Origin: Mucilaginibacter sp. OK283 | GTDB lineage: Bacteria; Bacteroidota; Bacteroidia; Sphingobacteriales; Sphingobacteriaceae | Length of the DNA stretch: 64,000 bases | NCBI RefSeq assembly: GCF_900110415.1 | Contig: NZ_FODR01000006.1 | Span: 248,001 to 312,000 of the forward strand | Direction: 5' to 3' | Shown here: positions 60,190 through 64,000 of the stretch, piece after piece | Numbering within the stretch: position 1 is the first letter of the stretch | Layout of the letters: the number at the start of each line of letters is the position of its first letter | Translations under genes and position numbers: made by a program | The notes under the pieces: generated by a model | What the model was told of the DNA's origin: nothing | The model's input: the letters and a program-made list of their open reading frames with translations, nothing else | Databases searched by the model: none

Positions 60190-60621
60190 ATGACCACTAC
60201 TTCGGCCATTTTAAACACCGCTATAACCGATTTTTTGCAAACCAGGTCACCCGATGATAATTGGGATTTAAAACCCGCACCCGGTAAATGGTCAAAAAAA
60301 GAGGTCATTGGCCACCTGATTGACAGTGCCCAGATAAACCTGCAGCGCTTTGTACGCTGCACTTACGAGGAGAACTTTAAACTGGTTTATGAGCAGGATA
60401 TTTATGTTGCTGTACAACATTACCAGGATGTTGATACTAAAGAACTGCTTGATCTATGGATTTTGCTTAACAGGCAAATAATAAGGGTTTGGGAAAATTA
60501 CCCGGCAGATAGGCTGACCGCCCGTTGCGATAACAGCAAAGGCGAACCCAACCTTCAAACTGTTGAATGGCTGGCTAATGATTATGTTGAACATTTAATG
60601 CATCATTTAAAAACTATTTAA
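60190..60621 (+). CDS. DinB-family protein
   Basis: A 143-residue four-helix-bundle protein. The first helices contain NWDLKPAPGKWSKKEVIGHLIDSAQINLQRFVR, with the metal histidine in GHLIDS, and the end VEWLANDYVEHLMHHLKTI carries the C-terminal histidines. Function unknown; the family includes bacillithiol-type transferases. It precedes the DUF3052 gene by four bases, forming an apparent operon. Confidence 0.87.
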   Translation: MTTTSAILNTAITDFLQTRSPDDNWDLKPAPGKWSKKEVIGHLIDSAQINLQRFVRCTYEENFKLVYEQDIYVAVQHYQDVDTKELLDLWILLNRQIIRVWENYPADRLTARCDNSKGEPNLQTVEWLANDYVEHLMHHLKTI

Positions 60622-60625
60622 TTAT

Positions 60626-61042
60626 ATGGCAGGATACTCCGGTACACCGTTGGCAAAAAAGCTGGGCATAAAGGCTTCGGCAACAGTAATGCTGATTAAC
60701 GCCCCCGATTATTATTTGCAGTTATTTACCGACATGCCGGCCGAAGTTTACTTTGTGGATGATGCCGGTGTTAAAAAAGATCTTATCCATTTTTTCACAA
60801 AAAGCCAGGACGAGTTTTTAATTAATTTGCCGCAATTGATGAAGCAAATAAAACCCGATGGCATGATCTGGGTGTCGTGGCCCAAAAAAGCATCAAAAGT
60901 GGTTACCGATATTACTGAAGACGTAATCCGCAATTTCGCACTTAAAATAGGGCTGGTTGATATAAAAGTTTGTGCCGTGGACGAGATTTGGTCTGGTTTA
61001 AAATTGGTTATTCCGGTAAAGGACAGGAAATCATTGGCTTAA
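60626..61042 (+). CDS. DUF3052-family protein
   Basis: A 138-residue cytoplasmic protein beginning AGYSGTPLAKKLGIKASATVMLINAPDYY, followed by the PDGMIWVSWPKKASKV motif and a final strand WSGLKLVIPVKDR, the pattern of DUF3052. No enzymatic role is established. It starts four bases after the DinB gene, so the two are probably translated from one message. Confidence 0.87.
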   Translation: MAGYSGTPLAKKLGIKASATVMLINAPDYYLQLFTDMPAEVYFVDDAGVKKDLIHFFTKSQDEFLINLPQLMKQIKPDGMIWVSWPKKASKVVTDITEDVIRNFALKIGLVDIKVCAVDEIWSGLKLVIPVKDRKSLA

Positions 61043-61084
61043 AACTTTTTTGGTAATAACAGCGTAAACAATCATCAGCTATTA

Positions 61085-61114
61085 TTTGCAAACGCCAACA
61101 ATTACCTAACTTAG
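61085..61114 (+). promoter_or_regulatory. Promoter of the OsmC gene
   Basis: TTTG, an 18-base spacer and TAACTTAG (one mismatch to TAnnTTTG) lie 22 bases before the OsmC ATG. The fit in both boxes and spacing makes it one of the clearest promoters in the window. Confidence 0.6.
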
Positions 61115-61135
61115 CATCATCATAAATTTAATACT

Positions 61136-61570
61136 ATGGCCACAATAGAACTTAAACGTGTGCATGGCGATTTCGGCTTTGAGGCCGTGGATTCCATTGG
61201 TCACACAGTAAAAATGGATAGCAGCCCCGAAAGTGGTGGCGAAGATTTTGGGATACGCCCGATGCAAATGCTGTTAATGGGCCTTGCAGGCTGCTCGGCA
61301 ATTGATGTTATCAGCATTTTAAAAAAACAACGCCAGGAAGTAAAGGACTATAAAATGGTAGTTAACGGCGAACGCGAAGCCGGCAAAGAACCTTCGTTAT
61401 GGCAGGATATCGAAGTTGAATTTCACTTGTATGGCGATATTGATGAAGATAAAGCAGCCCGCGCGGTTGAATTATCATTAAACAAATATTGCTCTGTAGC
61501 TGCTACGCTTGGTAAAGCCGGTGCCGATATTAAATCGAAGGTGTTTGTTCACCCGGCGGTAGAGATATAA
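61136..61570 (+). CDS. OsmC/Ohr-family peroxide-resistance protein
   Basis: A 144-residue protein. The motifs RPMQMLLMGLAGCSAIDVISILKKQRQ, with the conserved resolving-site region around AGCSAIDV, and NKYCSVAATLGKAGADI carry the two cysteines used by OsmC-type peroxidases (AGC and NKYC). It would reduce organic hydroperoxides in the cytoplasm. It has its own promoter and ends at a 21-bp bidirectional hairpin. Confidence 0.92.
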   Translation: MATIELKRVHGDFGFEAVDSIGHTVKMDSSPESGGEDFGIRPMQMLLMGLAGCSAIDVISILKKQRQEVKDYKMVVNGEREAGKEPSLWQDIEVEFHLYGDIDEDKAARAVELSLNKYCSVAATLGKAGADIKSKVFVHPAVEI

Positions 61571-61616
61571 CGACAACAAAATCTATTAAAGTTCCGGGGA
61601 AATTAAAGGGACTTAT

Positions 61617-61665
61617 TTAAAACGTAAAAAGCGATGGCTATAAACCATCGCTTTTTACGTTTTAA
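61617..61665. terminator. Perfect 21-bp bidirectional hairpin terminator
   Basis: The arm 61617-61637 (TTAAAACGTAAAAAGCGATG and a final G) pairs exactly with 61645-61665 around a 7-base loop; the A/T-rich outer stem gives T-runs in both directions. It lies between the OsmC gene and the convergent SRPBCC pseudogene. Confidence 0.9.
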
Positions 61666-61675
61666 CCTCAGGCTC

Positions 61676-61910
61676 TCACTCGCCTTCAAAAAAATCTATT
61701 AATCCGCCAAAGTAGCTATGGGTCCAGCCATCGGTTATATCGTCAAAATCCTCATCGGGAATGTTGGTGTGCTCAATTTCGGCAAATGTGACTTGTTTAT
61801 CGGGGCGTATTTTATGGTAACTACAAAATCATCTGATTTACCTTCAGGATACCATTGCCGTACAATTTTTTCGGGATGATAAATGGTTGGCAGCCGATTA
61901 GGTTTAAAAC
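61676..61910 (-). pseudogene. Decayed SRPBCC/AHSA1-domain gene (5' truncated, frameshifted)
   Basis: On the minus strand one frame reads YHPEKIVRQWYPEGKSDDFV and continues VTIKYAP; the reading then continues only after a -1 shift at a C4 run (GCCCCGATAAA), as DKQVTFAEIEHTNIPDEDFD and DITDGWTHSYFGGLIDFFEGE followed by TGA. Together these match the C-terminal half of AHSA1/START-like SRPBCC domains (IEHTNIP...GW...YFGGL). The N-terminal half is missing; in its place the dispersed repeat copy B begins. Both defects make this a remnant. Confidence 0.7.
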
Positions 61911-61934
61911 AGTGTTTGCTGCCGGCATTTTTCA

Positions 61935-62017
61935 ATGGTGTACCAGCCCGTACCAGGGTGCGACAGGGTGTTTCATTATCAGGTGGTACACACACTTTAT
62001 TGGTTATGCATAGTACC
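61935..62017 (-). repeat. Dispersed intergenic repeat, copy B
   Basis: The reverse complement of this stretch aligns with 2577-2661, including a 29-base exact core and a shared CACCCTGGTACGGGCTG. Its ends GTGTACCA and TGGTACAC form an 8-bp inverted pair, as in copy A. It directly adjoins the truncated end of the SRPBCC pseudogene. Confidence 0.75.
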
Positions 62018-62168
62018 TAAAATAAGTAAAAAACAACCCGTTTTTCAATTAGTATCCATTTGGTGAGCCACGTGGTCAGTTTTATTATAGATCCTTGATT
62101 GACGGTTATTTAAGTAATCCCAATTAAATTAAACAGCTATTTAATAAAGGCAGTTAGCCGGATAATTT

Positions 62169-62199
62169 TTTGGATAAAGAAAAATAAAAGCTACCTTTC
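62169..62199 (+). promoter_or_regulatory. Promoter upstream of the DUF1080 gene
   Basis: TTTG, a 19-base spacer and TACCTTTC (one mismatch to TAnnTTTG) lie 48 bases before the ATG. Confidence 0.5.
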
Positions 62200-62246
62200 A
62201 ACCTGTAGTCTCAAATACTTTAACCAATAAATGCTTAAAATAAAAC

Positions 62247-63233
62247 ATGAAAAATTTATTAATAATGGGTAATAGTCCACTTTGCCGTTTCCTTCGGCTA
62301 CAAGTAATGCTAATGTTATTTGCGTTCCCGGTCTTAAAAGTATCAGCCGGAGAAATCGGGCCATCGAAAGACCCTGATGTGATAGGCAGATGGGATATCA
62401 CCATCACCAAAGGCGGTAAAAGCCTGCCATCATGGCTGGAGGTGCAAAAATCCGGTACCCATACTTTAATCGGTCGCTTTGTGTATGCCTTTGGAAGCGC
62501 GCGCCCGATTTCGGAAGTTAAACCGGATAATGGAAAATACAGCTTTTCTATTCCCCCGCAATGGGAAGAAGGAACCCGGAATATGGATTTTCAATTTGAA
62601 GTTAGCGGCGATAAACTGACAGGTACCATGGTTTACACCGACGGTGCTTCTTATGAGTTTACTGGTGTACGTGCCCCATTGCTTGTGAGAACTAAAAGCC
62701 CGGTTTGGGGTGCGCCTGTGAAATTGTTTAACGGAAAAAGCGTTAAGGGCTGGCATACAGATGGCAAGAATCAATGGATAGCGGAGGGTGGAATTTTGAG
62801 AAGCCCGCATTCGGGAGCTAACCTGATAACTGATAAAACTTTTACCGATTTTAAACTCCATATTGAATTCAGGTATCCGCAGGGAAGCAACAGTGGCGTT
62901 TACCTGAGGGGCCGGTATGAATTGCAGGTGATTGATACCAAAAGCGGCGACCCTGAGCCTATTAACAACCAGTTCAGCTCGATCTATGGTTTTCTGCCGC
63001 CAAATAAAATGATGGCGAAAAACCCCGGTGACTGGCAATCGTATGACGTTACGCTGGTTGGCAGAATGGTAACTATCGTAGCTAATGGGAAAACGGTAAT
63101 ATGCGACCAGATAATCCCCGGGATAACCGGCGGCGCTATAAATAGCCAGGAAGGCGAACCTGGCCCGATATTGATCCAGGGGGATCACGGACCGATTGAT
63201 TACAGGAATATTATTATAACTCCTGCCAAATAA
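62247..63233 (+). CDS. DUF1080 (3-keto-disaccharide hydrolase) domain protein
   Basis: A 328-residue exported protein: a hydrophobic signal (LQVMLMLFAFPVLKVSA) is followed by an N-terminal beta domain (to about residue 140) and the DUF1080/concanavalin-like domain, with FNGKSVKGWHTDGKNQWIAEGGIL, FKLHIEFRYPQGSNSGVYLRG and GPILIQGDHGPIDYRNI, the family's signature strands. Family members include enzymes that cleave 3-keto-glycosides, so a role in sugar breakdown in the periplasm is likely. A stem-loop terminator follows. Confidence 0.9.
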   Translation: MKNLLIMGNSPLCRFLRLQVMLMLFAFPVLKVSAGEIGPSKDPDVIGRWDITITKGGKSLPSWLEVQKSGTHTLIGRFVYAFGSARPISEVKPDNGKYSFSIPPQWEEGTRNMDFQFEVSGDKLTGTMVYTDGASYEFTGVRAPLLVRTKSPVWGAPVKLFNGKSVKGWHTDGKNQWIAEGGILRSPHSGANLITDKTFTDFKLHIEFRYPQGSNSGVYLRGRYELQVIDTKSGDPEPINNQFSSIYGFLPPNKMMAKNPGDWQSYDVTLVGRMVTIVANGKTVICDQIIPGITGGAINSQEGEPGPILIQGDHGPIDYRNIIITPAK

Positions 63234-63248
63234 AGGATACTAACAAGT

Positions 63249-63284
63249 AAGAAAGCCTTCCTGAATAATCAGGAGGGCTTTCTT
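63249..63284 (+). terminator. Terminator after the DUF1080 gene
   Basis: AAGAAAGCCTTCCTG and CAGGAGGGCTTTCTT (one G-T pair) flank an AATAAT loop, 15 bases after the stop codon. Confidence 0.85.
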
Positions 63285-63542
63285 GCAATACGCCGGGAAT
63301 GTTTTCGGCGTTGGGGCCCCTTTTATATCTATCTTATTTTGTGTTTAATTATGGTAGTTCATCTGTTAAAAGCAACCAATGGTCGGTAGTCTTCAGCTGA
63401 TCGTCGATTCACCTGCCGCCTTTGCAGAAAGCCCGGTTTGAGTTCTGTATATTTGTTTTCGGGAAGATCATTTCTAATGATTGACTTTGATGCCAGCGTA
63501 TAAACAAAATTTATTACAGTTTCTTTTAATTCATCGTCATAT
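63285..63542. other. Intergenic region before the last gene
   Basis: No gene is supported here; an open frame on the minus strand (63359-63598) mostly shadows the start of the next gene and has no family features. No clear promoter consensus is found. Confidence 0.4.
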
Positions 63543-64000
63543 ATGAACAAGTTCCTGTGTAACTCAATTTTTAAAGCCACAAAGTTTAATCTGGCCAAAT
63601 TAGTTGTTATAAACGTTTTATGTACATTGTTGATTTTTGCGGCAACAGGATGCGCCGCGCAGACTACGCCGGCGCGTTTCCTGCTTGCGCTTTCAAAAAC
63701 CGATCATATTCTGGCGATCATTGACCCCGTTACACTAAAGATTATCGCCCGTGTACCTGTGGGCTCCGATCCTCATGAGGTTATTGCATCAACTGATGGA
63801 AAGGTCGCTTATGTTTCTATTTACGGCGGCGGCAGTTTGCACGAGCTTAGTGTGGTTGACCTGGTAGCACAAAAGCCTTTACCTGCAATTGATACCAGGC
63901 CACTAATGGGGCCACACGGACTAACGTTCGCCAACGATAAGGTGTGGTTCACAGCGGAGGGATCAAAGGCAGTTGGTCGATATGATCCGGCGATAACCAA
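63543..64000 (+). CDS. Beta-propeller lipoprotein (YncE/YVTN-like), truncated by window edge
   Basis: The first 152 codons are present. A basic N-terminus, a hydrophobic stretch (LAKLVVINVLCTLLIFAATGC) and lipobox ATGC are followed by repeated propeller blades: LLALSKTDHILAIIDPVTLKII, VPVGSDPHEVIASTDGKVAYVSIYGGG, LSVVDLVAQK and PHGLTFANDKVWFTAEGSKAVGRYDP. The pattern matches YVTN/YncE-type seven-bladed propellers, often periplasmic or surface binding proteins. It follows the DUF1080 gene on the same strand after a terminator, so it is probably transcribed on its own. Confidence 0.82.
   Translation, partial: MNKFLCNSIFKATKFNLAKLVVINVLCTLLIFAATGCAAQTTPARFLLALSKTDHILAIIDPVTLKIIARVPVGSDPHEVIASTDGKVAYVSIYGGGSLHELSVVDLVAQKPLPAIDTRPLMGPHGLTFANDKVWFTAEGSKAVGRYDPAIT

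Noticed and set aside
61735-61995. 86-residue ORF on the minus strand as a new gene
   Set aside because: It is a chimera of repeat copy B and an out-of-frame SRPBCC remnant; the domain is only continuous after a frame correction.
63359-63598. 79-residue frame on the minus strand before the last gene
   Set aside because: It has no family features and overlaps the well-supported lipoprotein start on the other strand.

Overview
The window reads as chromosomal DNA of a Bacteroidota bacterium, most likely Sphingobacteriaceae (Mucilaginibacter/Pedobacter-like). The grounds are: type IX secretion and gliding-type proteins (a PorP/SprF protein next to a PKD protein with a gliding-motility C-terminal domain, and the start of a TPR protein that looks like PorE), TAnnTTTG-type promoter elements in place of the E. 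coli consensus, no Shine-Dalgarno pattern in front of most genes, many short lipoproteins with an SxC/GxC lipobox, and a sphingolipid-desaturase-like enzyme. This placement is inferred from gene content and was not tested by a search.

Layout. 1-7 kb: partial PorE-like gene, queE, a lipoprotein, a Rieske protein, folD, lepA and two zinc-ribbon membrane proteins (one a CPBP protease). 7-14 kb: a fructosamine-kinase-like gene, a clan GH-A glycosidase, a lipocalin-like lipoprotein, an NtrC-type regulator, the RNase P RNA gene, and an SCO/cytochrome c/lipoprotein operon. 14-20 kb: a GH1 beta-glucosidase and two tandem paralogous TPR sensor kinases. 20-28 kb: metabolism and stress (glutaryl-CoA dehydrogenase, folB, GlcD-like oxidase, thioesterase, Hsp20, an exported SAM hydrolase, a sphingolipid-type desaturase, an OmpA lipoprotein). 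29-49 kb: a large surface-glycan region with an ABC exporter, seven glycosyltransferases (five GT4-like, two GT2), a Wzx-like flippase, two Wzy/WaaL-like polytopic proteins, and an inserted divergent block holding three methyltransferases, a B12-binding radical SAM enzyme and an amidohydrolase. 49-64 kb: a 2OG-oxygenase, an ECF sigma factor with an anti-sigma/beta-barrel protein, the PorP/PKD pair, a fused SpmA-SpmB protein, DinB, DUF3052 and OsmC proteins, an SRPBCC pseudogene, a DUF1080 protein and the start of a beta-propeller lipoprotein.

Two kinds of non-coding structure stand out. First, at least eleven intergenic spots carry facing arms built from 7-9-base tandem units, different at each locus, usually starting at or within a few bases of a stop codon; one of them supplies the last codons of a methyltransferase. 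Second, an intergenic repeat of about 85 bases, with a conserved core and inverted ends, occurs twice 59 kb apart; one copy sits inside the first kind of element and the other abuts a decayed SRPBCC gene. The best candidate for an undescribed pathway is the divergent methyltransferase / B12-radical-SAM / amidohydrolase block at 31.8-38.3 kb, which also contains two unexplained small ORFs. I see no transposase, integrase, CRISPR array, tRNA or 5S/16S/23S rRNA.
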